Shown: piece by piece, positions 1 through 7,858 of the stretch
Layout: each line of letters starts with the position of its first letter
Position numbering within the stretch: the stretch's first letter is position 1
Source: Streptomyces sp. S4.7
GTDB taxonomy: Bacteria; Actinomycetota; Actinomycetes; Streptomycetales; Streptomycetaceae
DNA length: 64,000 nucleotides
Assembly: GCF_010384365.1 (NCBI RefSeq)
Contig: NZ_CP048397.1
Span: forward strand, 496,001 to 560,000
Direction: 5' to 3'
Program-made: the position numbers and the translations under genes
Notes under the pieces: model-generated
Databases searched by the model: none
What the model was told of the DNA's origin: nothing
Seen by the model: only the letters and a program-made list of their open reading frames with translations

Positions 1-725
1 GCCGACCGCTCGCCGCCCGCCAGACCGGTGACCTCACCGCTGCCGCCGTCGAAGACGACATCGGAGCAGGAGAAGAAGTTCTCCTGGCTGTCGGAGCGGA
101 TCCACTGGACGAAGAGCATGTGCTGACCGCTCCGTTGCGGTAACTGTTGGTTCCAGTAGTAGTGGCCTTCGCTCGTGCCCACACCACCGTTCTGCGGCGG
201 GTTGGTCACCGTCCGAAGGTGGTCCAGGTCGCCCCACGCGAGGGCCTTGGTCGGGCTCCACCCGCTCTTGGTGAGGTACACCTCGAACTTACCCGGATGG
301 GCGGCCCAGTTGCTGTACTTGAGCTGGATGTTCGCACCCGAGGTCAGGTGCGTCTTCGGCCAGTCGGTGCGGACCGCGTTGTACGCGGAGAAGTTGTACG
401 GGCTGCGGTCGCCCGCACTGCACAGCTTCCCGTCCGGGACGTAACCCGCGCCCCTGCCACCGGCGTTGGAGTCCAGAACGGCGAACCAGTTGTACAGCGG
501 GGTGGTACCGCTCTGCCGGACCGCGGCGGCGCAGGCGGGGTTGGACGGCATCTGGGTCGAGCCGTTCTGGAGCAGGTCCTTGTAGCACAGGCTGGTCCGC
601 GAGCCGGGCATGATGCTGACGCCGTGCGCCGATGCCGGGGACGGCACGGACAGCACCGCGGCGACAACGCCCGCGGCCCCGGCTAGGGCCAGCGTGCGCC
701 GGGCACGGACCGAGTTGATGGCCAT
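1..725 (-). CDS. AA10 lytic polysaccharide monooxygenase (3' end outside window)
   Basis: Secreted copper enzyme that oxidatively cleaves chitin or cellulose chains. An N-terminal signal peptide ends in ASA and is followed at once by HGVSIMPGSRT, so the mature protein starts with the His that forms half of the copper histidine brace; HGxxxxPxSR is the AA10 hallmark. Later SNWAAHPGKFEVYLTKSGW supplies the second brace His, and HYYWNQQLPQRSGQHMLFVQW is typical of the family. The ATG at 725 has a GAAGGAGA ribosome site. About 240 residues are visible and the reading frame runs off the left edge, so a C-terminal binding domain cannot be excluded. It diverges from the GH6 cellulase across a spacer with two CebR-type boxes, which suggests cellulose as substrate; that specificity is inferred from context. 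Confidence 0.93.
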   Translation of the reverse strand, partial: MAINSVRARRTLALAGAAGVVAAVLSVPSPASAHGVSIMPGSRTSLCYKDLLQNGSTQMPSNPACAAAVRQSGTTPLYNWFAVLDSNAGGRGAGYVPDGKLCSAGDRSPYNFSAYNAVRTDWPKTHLTSGANIQLKYSNWAAHPGKFEVYLTKSGWSPTKALAWGDLDHLRTVTNPPQNGGVGTSEGHYYWNQQLPQRSGQHMLFVQWIRSDSQENFFSCSDVVFDGGSGEVTGLAGGERS

Positions 726-872
726 GAGTTGGTCTCCTTCGTGAAGGTTCTCTTTCGAGCACCGACCGATCGGCCGGGACCTGTCGTGGGCGTCGCCCCA
801 TGCTGCGGGAGCCGACCGTTCGGGCCCGGCGATCGACCTGACAGAGGGTCTGGCGTGGATGGTGGGGGGTGA

Positions 873-886
873 TGGGAGCGCTCCCA
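873..886. promoter_or_regulatory. CebR-type operator, copy 1
   Basis: Perfect 14-bp palindrome TGGGAGCGCTCCCA, identical to the operator described for CebR, the LacI-family cellobiose-responsive repressor of Streptomyces cellulolytic genes. It lies about 150 bp upstream of the LPMO start and about 185 bp upstream of the GH6 start. The repressor itself is not in this window. Confidence 0.88.
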
Positions 887-941
887 TCGGCAACGTAGCG
901 CGTGAGGGTGGAGTAGTAAATGGCCTCGTCGCGTCCAAGTA

Positions 942-970
942 TTGACAGGTCTTGATCAAGACTTGACGAT
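942..970 (+). promoter_or_regulatory. Probable GH6 promoter with an internal palindrome
   Basis: TTGACA (942-947) and GACGAT (965-970) are separated by 17 bp and fit a vegetative promoter with a good -35 and a weaker -10. The spacer holds a second perfect 14-bp palindrome, GTCTTGATCAAGAC (949-962), which is not a CebR site and could bind another regulator. The CebR-type box starts at the last base of the proposed -10, so a bound repressor would block transcription. The promoter call is inferred from sequence only. Confidence 0.55.
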
Positions 971-983
971 GGGAGCGCTCCCA
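970..983. promoter_or_regulatory. CebR-type operator, copy 2
   Basis: Second perfect TGGGAGCGCTCCCA, 97 bp from the first (start to start) and overlapping the likely transcription start of the GH6 gene. Downstream, the leader also holds a C6-TA-G6 palindrome (1027-1040) just before the ribosome site, which could fold in the mRNA. Confidence 0.9.
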
Positions 984-1071
984 TCGTTAAGAACGTGCAA
1001 CTGAACCGGGCAAAAGCGCACGTCCTCCCCCCTAGGGGGGAAGATCCCAATCCTCCGGAGGTAGTTCGCAC

Positions 1072-2463
1072 ATGACCCCCCTCACCAACTCAGTCGCCTT
1101 ACCCCAACGACGAGTCCGCCCCGGCCTGGTCGCTCTCACCGTCGGCGCGATGCTGCTCACCGGCGGCGCGGTCACCCAGCTCACCACCACCCCCGCCTCC
1201 GCGTCCGCAAAGGCCGCCGCCCGCGTGGACAACCCGTACGCGGGTGCCAAGGTGTACGTGAACCCGCTGTGGTCCGCGAAGGCCGCGGCCGAGCCCGGCG
1301 GCAGCAGGATCTCCAACCAGCCCACCGCCGTGTGGCTCGACCGCATCGCCACGATCAAGGGTGTGGCGGGCGGAATGGGCCTGGAGGCCCACCTCAACAG
1401 GGCCGTCAGCCAGGGCGCGCAGACGATCCAGCTGGTCATCTACAACTTGCCCGGCCGTGACTGTTCCGCCCTCGCCTCGAACGGCGAGCTCGGCCAGACG
1501 GATCTCTCCCGGTACAAGAACGAGTACATCGACCCGATCGCGGCGATCCTGGCCAAGCCGGCCTACGCCAACCTGCGCATCGTGAACATCGTCGAGATCG
1601 ACTCGCTGCCGAACCTGGTCACCAACGTCTCGCCCCGCCCGACCGCGGTCCCGAACTGCGACACGATGAAGGCGAACGGAAACTACGTCAAGGGTGTCGG
1701 CTACGCGCTGGCCAAGCTGGGCGCGATCCCGAACGCGTACAACTACGTCGACGCGGGTCACCACGGCTGGATCGGCTGGGACGACAACTTCAACGCCTCC
1801 GCGAAGCAGATCGCCGAGGCCGCGAAGGCCGAGGGCAGCACACTGGCCAACGTGCACGGCTTCATCGCCAACACCGCGAACTACGGCGCCACCACCGAGC
1901 CGTTCTTCAAGATCGGCGATACCGCCAACGACGGTCCGATCCGCGAAAAGGCCAAGTGGATCGACTGGAACCGCTACGTGGACGAGCAGTCGTTCGCCCA
2001 GGCGTTCCGCACCGAGGCCCAGAAGGAAGGCTTCTCCCCGGACGTCGGCATGCTGATCGACACCTCCCGCAACGGCTGGGGCGGCGCGGCCAGGCCGACC
2101 GCCGCGGGCCCGAAGACCACCTCGGACACGTACGTCAACGGAGGCCGCACCGACCGCCGGATCCACCTGGGCAACTGGTGCAACCAGAAGGGCGCCGGTC
2201 TCGGCGCACGGCCCCAGGCGGCCCCGGCACCCGGTATCGACGCGTACGTCTGGGTCAAGCCCCCGGGTGAGTCGGACGGCGCCAGCAAGGTGATCGAGAA
2301 CGACGAGGGCAAGGGCTTCGACCGGATGTGCGACCCGACGTACACCGGTAACCCCCTCAACGGGAACAACATGTCCGGCGCCCTGCCGGACGCGCCGCTC
2401 TCCGGCCACTGGTTCCCGGCCCAGTTCCAGGAGCTCATGAGGAACGCCTACCCGGCGCTCTGA
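1072..2463 (+). CDS. Secreted GH6 cellulase, cellobiohydrolase (Cel6B) type
   Basis: 463-residue secreted glycoside hydrolase expected to release cellobiose from cellulose chain ends. It has a twin-basic N-terminus, a hydrophobic core (about residues 18-38) and an ASA cleavage region. GH6 signatures follow: VYNLPGRDCSA-like VIYNLPGRDCSA, then IVEIDSLPNLVTN with the catalytic Asp, then DAGHHGWIGWDDN, LIDTSRNGWGG and WVKPPGESDG. The EIDSLPN form and the long catalytic domain resemble exo-acting Cel6B enzymes rather than the shorter endoglucanases. No cellulose-binding module is seen. The ATG has GGAGG 10 bp upstream. Paired CebR-type operators upstream imply induction by cellobiose together with the divergent LPMO, an oxidative plus hydrolytic pair. 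Confidence 0.93.
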   Translation: MTPLTNSVALPQRRVRPGLVALTVGAMLLTGGAVTQLTTTPASASAKAAARVDNPYAGAKVYVNPLWSAKAAAEPGGSRISNQPTAVWLDRIATIKGVAGGMGLEAHLNRAVSQGAQTIQLVIYNLPGRDCSALASNGELGQTDLSRYKNEYIDPIAAILAKPAYANLRIVNIVEIDSLPNLVTNVSPRPTAVPNCDTMKANGNYVKGVGYALAKLGAIPNAYNYVDAGHHGWIGWDDNFNASAKQIAEAAKAEGSTLANVHGFIANTANYGATTEPFFKIGDTANDGPIREKAKWIDWNRYVDEQSFAQAFRTEAQKEGFSPDVGMLIDTSRNGWGGAARPTAAGPKTTSDTYVNGGRTDRRIHLGNWCNQKGAGLGARPQAAPAPGIDAYVWVKPPGESDGASKVIENDEGKGFDRMCDPTYTGNPLNGNNMSGALPDAPLSGHWFPAQFQELMRNAYPAL

Positions 2464-2512
2464 CCGACGCCCGGAGCAGTTGCGATATCCGTGTCGCGGC
2501 GTGAAAGCGGGC

Positions 2513-2547
2513 GGGTGCGGGCCCGGTCTCCGATCTGGCCCGCACCC
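2513..2547 (+). terminator. Hairpin terminator after the GH6 gene
   Basis: Perfect 11-bp stem (GGGTGCGGGCC pairing with GGCCCGCACCC) and a 13-nt loop, 50 bp downstream of the stop codon. The T-tract is minimal, as is usual for Streptomyces. Confidence 0.75.
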
Positions 2548-2628
2548 TTCCCGAGCCGACGGCCTCCCCGTCCCGGAGGCCGTACCAAGTCAGTGGGGCG
2601 CCGGGCCGCAGGCCGTTAACGTGCCCGT

Positions 2629-2961
2629 ATGGAACTGACCGTCACCACCCTCGCCGAACGTCCCGAACTCGTCGGTCCGATGTGGCGGATGCTCGACACC
2701 TGGCCCGCCTTCATGCTCCACGACCCGGTGGGCTGGGTGAACATCGGCCGGATCGTCGCCGAACTGCCCAAGTACGTCCTCGTCGGCACCGACGAGGAAG
2801 GGACCGTCGTGGCCCGCGCCTTCAGCGTCCCCTTCCAACTCCGCACCGAGGGGCGCGAGACGCTGCCGGCGACCGGCTGGAACCAGGAACTCCTGTGGGC
2901 GTTCTCCGATCTGCGCCACGGCAGGAAGCCCGACACCGTCGGCGCCGTCGAGCTGTCGTGA
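2629..2961 (+). pseudogene. 5' remnant of a GNAT-family N-acetyltransferase
   Basis: 110 residues matching the N-terminal half of Streptomyces GNAT-like proteins as I know them: a VTTLAERPEL start, a WPAFMLHDP stretch, then a beta-strand pair ending in GAVELS. Family members continue after GAVE(I/L)S with the acetyl-CoA-binding motif (R/Q-x-x-G-x-G/A) and helix, all of which are missing here. The stop falls right before a decayed transposase, so truncation by an insertion or deletion is likely. The product would lack the cofactor site and should be inactive. Family assignment is moderate because only the non-catalytic half is present. Confidence 0.6.
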
Positions 2962-3101
2962 CTTGCCCGTGAGAATCTGCCGGGTCAGGGGTGTATGTCA
3001 GGACCTCAGCCCAGTAGGCCTCCGCGCTTTCCATCGCGACGGGATCCGAGTCCTTCAGAGCGCTCAGCAGACGCTCTGCGACCGTGGAGCCTCTTCCAAC
3101 C

Positions 3102-3729
3102 TCATGCTGGCACGTGGTGAAGGGCGAGGACGGCCTTCACGATGTTGGTGACGCGGTTGGTGCTGCAGCGGAGTTTCCGCGGGAGCCGCCAGCCCTTGAG
3201 GGTGGCCATGGCCTGCTCGCCGAGACAGCGGATCTTGGCGTGGGTGGTGTTGTGGCGGCGCTTCCACTGCTTGAGGCGGCGGCCCCCGAAACGGGACCCG
3301 GACGGGTCTGCCGGCTCCTTGATACGCCTTGTCCGCCCAGCACTTGAGGCCCGCTGCGGCGAGGGCGTCGATGATCCCGTGCTGCCGGGCGGCGATGCGG
3401 TCGATGGGTAGCAGGGTGCCGTCGAGGATGACGAACGCCTTGGTCCGGATGGTCTTCATCGCCTCGGTCAGGGTCGGGGCGAGGGCGGCCAGGACCTCGA
3501 TGGCTTCACGTATGTAGCGGTGGACGGTTGCGATCCCGCTGCCGAACCCGGCTGCGAGCTGGGCGTAGGTGTCGCCACACCGCAGCTGGGCCAAGGCGAG
3601 CAGGGCCTGACGTGCCACGGGCAGCCGTCGCCACCGCGTCCCGATGTCCCGACGCCTGGCCGTCAGCTGTCCGGCCAGGAACCGCAGAGAGCGGGTGGAC
3701 AGGTCGATCGAGGACGGGTGGACAAGCAC
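3102..3729 (-). pseudogene. Decayed IS5-type transposase
   Basis: The GTG at 3729 starts a protein with an N-terminal helix-turn-helix (QALLALAQLRCGDTYAQLA, then GIATVHRYIREA) typical of IS5-like Streptomyces transposases, followed by RTKAFVILDGTLLPIDRIA with the first catalytic Asp. It then jumps to QHGIIDALAAAGLKCWADKAYQGAG, so the segment between the first and second acidic residues has been lost in frame. Near 3290 the frame shifts; the continuation (RRLKQWKRRHNTTHAKIRCL, later MATLKGWRLPRKLRCS) reads on in another frame to a stop at 3102. With an internal deletion plus a frameshift it cannot be active. It is the likely cause of the truncated acetyltransferase next door. Confidence 0.85.
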
Positions 3730-4291
3730 GCGAAGCTCCTGGCGGACAGGGTGATCTTGGTCGAGAACCCGTCTACCAGGAGCTTCGTCGTGGTGCGGGA
3801 CTGTCCAACTCGCGGTCAGAGCCGCCAGCTTGGGAGAGGCTCAGTACGGCGTGAGGGGCTGAGGCAGGTTCGCGTGACAGATATTCGGTCAAATGATCGC
3901 GTCGGTATCCGTTCGGGGGTGGCTGTGCGGTTATGCGGCAGCGTCCTGGCTTGTGGCGTGATGATCGTCTGTGGCGCGGGATGGTTCGGCTGATGAACCG
4001 GTGGAGCCGCATCGCGCTGCCGATTGATGTTCATCCCTGAATCCGGGAAACCGCAGGCGTCCACGCGCAGATGCACCTGCTCGTCCAGGTGGCGACGGCC
4101 GGGGACGCGGCGGTGCTCAGCGCCGCAGGGTGCTGGTCGAAGGGGCGGCGCCTGTCTGCGGGGATTTGCTGACCGGGTGTACCTGCCGAGCCCGGTGGAT
4201 GGGCCCCGGTCGGTCGGGCGTGGGCCGGGTACGCATGGTGCCGCTGTCTCTCTCGGGGCCGGGGCACTCTCACCACCGCAGAGGAGCACGG
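3730..4291. other. Intergenic spacer before the urease operon
   Basis: About 560 bp with no supportable gene. The 3770-3850 part flanks the transposase and probably contains the old IS end. From 3880 to 4020 the DNA is less GC-rich and is the best candidate for the urease promoter region, but no clear nickel-regulator (Nur) palindrome or nitrogen-control site was recognised. A ribosome site (GAGGAG, 4281-4286) ends the spacer. Confidence 0.5.
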
Positions 4292-4678
4292 ATGCACCTG
4301 ATTCCCTCAGAGCAGGAGAAGCTGCTGCTGAGCGTGGCCGGGATGCTGGCCAGCTATCGCAAGGAGCGTGGCGTCAAGCTGAACTACCCCGAGGCGGTGG
4401 CGTACATCAGTTGTTGGGTCATCGAGGAGGCGCGGGCGGGCAACTACACCGTCGACCAGATGATGAGCGACGCCGACGTTCCCCTGGAGCAGCGGAAGGG
4501 GGACACCCCGGGCCGGGGCGAGAGCGTCCTGACGACCGACGACGTCATGGAGGGCGTGCCCGAGATGCTGGACATCCTCCAGGTCGAGGCGACCTTCCCC
4601 GACGGGCGCAAGCTCGTCACCCTCTACGACCCGATCCGCGCGCCGAAGGCCGCCCCGCTGTCCGCTCCCATCCGCTGA
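4292..4678 (+). CDS. ureA: Urease gamma subunit, with internal insertion
   Basis: Small structural subunit of urease, which hydrolyses urea to ammonia and carbamate. [55 protein letters not shown] and [15 protein letters not shown] are classic UreA motifs. It is 128 residues long against about 100 usual. Roughly 15 extra residues (about 60-76, rich in charged residues, Pro and Gly) sit where other gamma subunits have a short SEG-type turn before the VMEGVPEM helix, and a Pro/Ala tail follows the usual DPI end. The ATG at 4292 is chosen over upstream starts because GAGGAG precedes it and homology begins exactly there. First gene of a co-directional urease operon. Confidence 0.95.
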   Translation: MHLIPSEQEKLLLSVAGMLASYRKERGVKLNYPEAVAYISCWVIEEARAGNYTVDQMMSDADVPLEQRKGDTPGRGESVLTTDDVMEGVPEMLDILQVEATFPDGRKLVTLYDPIRAPKAAPLSAPIR

Positions 4679-4689
4679 GGTCGAGTTCC

Positions 4690-5289
4690 ATGCCCTACTT
4701 CCAGCCGCTGGCCCCGAAGCCTCCGGTGACCACGTCGCTCACGTGTCCGGATACGTGCCCCTGCTACTCGGCTCATCACTGTCAGGAGCCGCAACCCGTA
4801 CCGCCCTCGTCCCTGGACCCGGGCCAGTCCCATGGCTTCTCCCGATACAAGGTAGGAGGAGTATGGGTCAGGGACCCGTCCGCAGTGCATGTGCTCAACT
4901 CACGAACCGACACGGCCGTCGTCTATGTGGTCAATGTCGGTGACCGCGACATCCAGATCGGTTCGCACTTCCATCTGGCCGATGTCAATGAGGATCTGCT
5001 GTTCTTCACCGACCTGGACACCGCCACCGAGGCCGAGGCCGTTCTGACCGACCCTCAGCGCCTGAGGTCCGAGCAGATCGCCGCGGCCCGTGAGCTGGCG
5101 CACAACCGGTCGAAGACACCGGGAAAGGCACCTTGGGGGTGCCGCCTGGACATCGCTCCTGGGGACTCCATGCGGTTCAGCCCCGAGAACGCGCCCAGCG
5201 AGGCGATCGAGGTCGTACCCATCGGCGGGAGGCGGCGTGTGCCGGGCCTACGCAAGGACAAGCCAGCTGACGACGTCGCTCTCGACTGA
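4690..5289 (+). CDS. ureB: Urease beta subunit, enlarged, with Cys-rich N-terminus
   Basis: 199 residues, about twice the normal beta subunit. The conserved core is present: VVYVVNVGDRDIQIGSHFH, then CRLDIAPGDSMRFSP and IEVVPIGGRRRVPGL. Two additions are unusual. First, a roughly 70-residue N-terminal extension carries a Cys/His cluster, C19-x3-C23-x-C25-x3-H29-H30-x0-C31, that looks able to bind metal. Second, about 30 residues rich in Glu, Ala and Arg are inserted between the HFHLADVN strand and the GCRLDI strand. The start at 4690 lies 11 bp after ureA with GAGG upstream. The core supports the assignment firmly; a role for the Cys cluster in nickel handling or assembly is inference. Confidence 0.9.
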   Translation: MPYFQPLAPKPPVTTSLTCPDTCPCYSAHHCQEPQPVPPSSLDPGQSHGFSRYKVGGVWVRDPSAVHVLNSRTDTAVVYVVNVGDRDIQIGSHFHLADVNEDLLFFTDLDTATEAEAVLTDPQRLRSEQIAAARELAHNRSKTPGKAPWGCRLDIAPGDSMRFSPENAPSEAIEVVPIGGRRRVPGLRKDKPADDVALD

Positions 5290-5322
5290 CACGGCCCCCG
5301 TACACCCTGCTGGAGGAACACC

Positions 5323-7197
5323 ATGGTGAACATCACCCGCGAGCAGTACGCGAAGTCCTATGGCCCGACCGTGGGGGACCAGGTCCGCCTGGGCGACACC
5401 AACCTCTGGATCGAGGTCACCGAAGACCTGACGTTCGGTGGTGACGAGGCGATCTTCGGCGGCGGCAAGACCATCCGCGAGTCGATGCTGCAAGGGATGA
5501 ACACCAGTGCGCAGGACGCCCCCGACACCGTGATCACCAACGTGATCATTCTGGACGTCACCCCCGCTCTGGAACGGGGCAACGGCAATTCCATCGTGCG
5601 TGCCGACGTCGGGATCAAGGGCGGAGAGATCGTCGCGGTCGGCAAGGCCGGCAACAGCGACGTCATGGACAGCGTCACCCCTGGCCTGGAGATCGGCCCT
5701 TCCACAGACGTGATCTCCGGCGAGGGCAAGATCCTCACCGCCGGTGCCATCGACACCCACGTGCACTACATCTCCCCTTCGGCTGTCATGGAAGCACTGT
5801 CCACCGGGACCACCACGCTGATTGGCGGCGGCGTGGGACCTTCCGAGGGATCCAAGGCGACCACCGTGACGCCCGGCCCGCAGCACCTGGTGAACCTGCA
5901 CCGCAGCTTCGACGACCTGCCGGTCAACGTGATGCTGCTGGGCAAGGGCAACACCGTCAGCCAGGAGGGCCTGGACGAACAGGCACTCGCGGGTGCCGGC
6001 GGTTACAAGATCCACGAGGACTGGGGAGCCACTCCGGCAGCGCTGGACGCAGCACTGAGGGCCGGGGAGGAATGGGGCCTGCAAGTCACTCTCCATGCCG
6101 ACTCCCTCAACGAGTCAGGCTTCGTCGAGACCACCCTCGACGCCATCAACGAACGCGGGATCCACGTCTTCCACGCCGAGGGCGCCGGCGGTGGGCACGC
6201 CCCTGACATCCTGAAGGTGGCCGCCGAACGGAACGTCCTGCCCGCCTCCACGAACCCGACGCTTCCGTACACCGCGAACACGGTGGCCGAGCACATCGAC
6301 ATGCTGGCCTCCGCCCACCACCTCGATCTCAGAAACAAGAACGACCAGGCGTTCGCCGACTCCCGGATCCGTTCCACCACCATGTTCGCCGAGGACGTGC
6401 TGCACGACATGGGCGCGATGTCCATCACCTCCTCCGACGCCCAGGCCATGGGCCGCATCGGCGAGGTCGTGACCCGCACCTGGCAGGTCGCCCACGTCAT
6501 GAAGGAGTGGAGCCACAAGACCTTCAAGGACGCGAACTTCTTCTACGGTGCTGGTCAGGGGCAGGGCGACAACGCCCGTGCGCTGCGCTACGTGGCCAAG
6601 TACACCATCAACCCCGCTGTCGCCCACGGCATCGACGAGTACGTCGGTTCCGTGAAGGAGGGCAAGCTCGCAGACCTTGTGCTGTGGGACCCGCGGTTCT
6701 TCGCCGTACGGCCCGAAATGGTCATCAAGGCCGGTGCCATGGTGATCGGCAACCTGGGTGACCCCAACGGTTCGGTGTCGACCCCGCAGCCGACATTCCT
6801 GCGGCCCGCGATGGCTGCCGCGATCGCCTGCCGGCTGTCCTACTCGTTCGTCTCCGAGAAGGTGCTCAACCCGCCCTCCGACACCGACCCGTACAGCACG
6901 GTGAGAGGCAGAGGCGTGTTCAAGAACTCGTTGAAGGACACCCTCGGCCTGCGGCGTGAGCTGAAGGGCGCGAAGCCCGTCAAGGACGTTGAGAAGACTG
7001 ACATGGTCTTCAACGATGGGCTGTTCGGCATCGACATCGACCCGGCAACATTCAAGATCGCGGTGGAGATTCCGGGAGTCGAGGCGTCCGGAGAACACAG
7101 CCTCACCAGGCACAAGAGCCGAAATGGTTTCTGGTACCTCGACCAGCCGACACCGCCGAAGAGCCTGCCGCTCACCCAGCGATACCTGCTGTTCTGA
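5323..7197 (+). CDS. ureC: Urease alpha (catalytic) subunit, flap Cys replaced by Ala
   Basis: Nickel-dependent amidohydrolase that carries the urease active site; 624 residues against about 570 usual. Metal ligands are conserved: H146 and H148 (IDTHVHYI), K229 (GYKIHEDWG, the carbamylated Lys), H258 (VTLHADSLNE), H284 (FHAEGAGGGHAP) and D372 (SSDAQAMG). The mobile-flap motif, normally VCHHLD, reads SAHHLD, so A331 replaces the flap Cys while H332 is kept. Extra residues lie after RTWQVAHVMKEW and near the C-terminus (about residues 520-610). The protein ends in the standard QRYLLF. With the odd gamma and beta subunits this is a distinct urease lineage that should still be catalytic. Confidence 0.96.
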   Translation: MVNITREQYAKSYGPTVGDQVRLGDTNLWIEVTEDLTFGGDEAIFGGGKTIRESMLQGMNTSAQDAPDTVITNVIILDVTPALERGNGNSIVRADVGIKGGEIVAVGKAGNSDVMDSVTPGLEIGPSTDVISGEGKILTAGAIDTHVHYISPSAVMEALSTGTTTLIGGGVGPSEGSKATTVTPGPQHLVNLHRSFDDLPVNVMLLGKGNTVSQEGLDEQALAGAGGYKIHEDWGATPAALDAALRAGEEWGLQVTLHADSLNESGFVETTLDAINERGIHVFHAEGAGGGHAPDILKVAAERNVLPASTNPTLPYTANTVAEHIDMLASAHHLDLRNKNDQAFADSRIRSTTMFAEDVLHDMGAMSITSSDAQAMGRIGEVVTRTWQVAHVMKEWSHKTFKDANFFYGAGQGQGDNARALRYVAKYTINPAVAHGIDEYVGSVKEGKLADLVLWDPRFFAVRPEMVIKAGAMVIGNLGDPNGSVSTPQPTFLRPAMAAAIACRLSYSFVSEKVLNPPSDTDPYSTVRGRGVFKNSLKDTLGLRRELKGAKPVKDVEKTDMVFNDGLFGIDIDPATFKIAVEIPGVEASGEHSLTRHKSRNGFWYLDQPTPPKSLPLTQRYLLF

Positions 7198-7204
7198 GGC
7201 CCCG

Positions 7205-7858
7205 GTGAGCACCTCTCCGCTCCTGCTCGCCCTGCTGGGCGATGCCCGGCTCCCGTCCGGGGGACATACGCAGTCCGCCGGTCTGGAGCCGGCGTTGCGA
7301 GCTGGTATCGCACCCGCCGAGGTGCCCGCGTACCTGCGATCGCGTCTTCGCACCGTCACCAAGGTGGAGGCGGGCACCGCCGTCGTCGCCCGTGCGGTCG
7401 CGGCGAACGGCGGTGACCTCGTGGAGGTTGAGGCCGCCTGGGCCGCCCGGACCCCCAGCCCGGCGCTGCGGGCGAACGGGCGACGGCTGGGCCGCGGGTA
7501 CCTACGGGTCCTGCAAAGGCTCTGGCCCGGCCCTGTCGATGCCCGCGCACGCACCTGGTCACGCCCCGTCGTTCTCGGCCTGCTCGCGCACCGCGCCGGA
7601 ATGGACCCGTCCGACGTGGCCCGTCTCGTCGGGTACGACGACGCCCAGACGGTGACCGCTGCCCTGCTCAAGCTCGAACCACAGGACCCGATGACCATCG
7701 CGGCCTGGGTGAGTGAACTCCTCCCGGACATCGAAGAGATGGCCGACGAGGTCGCCCTTCTACGCCTCCCGGAACAGATTCCCGCCCACGGCGCTCCCCT
7801 GATCGAGCGCTGGGCCGAGACCCACGACACCATCACAGAGAGGCTCTTCAGTGGCTGA
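7205..7858 (+). CDS. ureF: Urease accessory protein UreF
   Basis: 217-residue all-helical accessory protein that bridges UreD and UreG during nickel insertion and GTPase control. Characteristic features are [25 protein letters not shown] near the start, a central Arg-rich helix ([19 protein letters not shown]), [18 protein letters not shown], and a C-terminal stretch in the region that recruits UreG. The GTG at 7205 lies 7 bp after the ureC stop and places homology at residue 4; longer upstream starts would run inside ureC. The 3' end overlaps ureG by 8 bp, indicating translational coupling. Confidence 0.9.
   Translation: MSTSPLLLALLGDARLPSGGHTQSAGLEPALRAGIAPAEVPAYLRSRLRTVTKVEAGTAVVARAVAANGGDLVEVEAAWAARTPSPALRANGRRLGRGYLRVLQRLWPGPVDARARTWSRPVVLGLLAHRAGMDPSDVARLVGYDDAQTVTAALLKLEPQDPMTIAAWVSELLPDIEEMADEVALLRLPEQIPAHGAPLIERWAETHDTITERLFSG

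Noticed and set aside
1027..1040. C6-TA-G6 palindrome as a regulator site
   Set aside because: Low-complexity palindrome next to the ribosome site; an RNA hairpin is equally likely, so it is not listed on its own.
1099..2409. Long open frame on the minus strand opposite the GH6 gene
   Set aside because: Shadow of strong GC3 bias on the plus strand; Val/Gly/Arg-rich with no family features, while the plus strand is a clear GH6 enzyme.
2900..3095. Minus-strand stretch reading RLLSALKDSDPVAMESAEAY
   Set aside because: Could be a fragment of a small protein, but there is no start and no known family, and it overlaps the acetyltransferase remnant.
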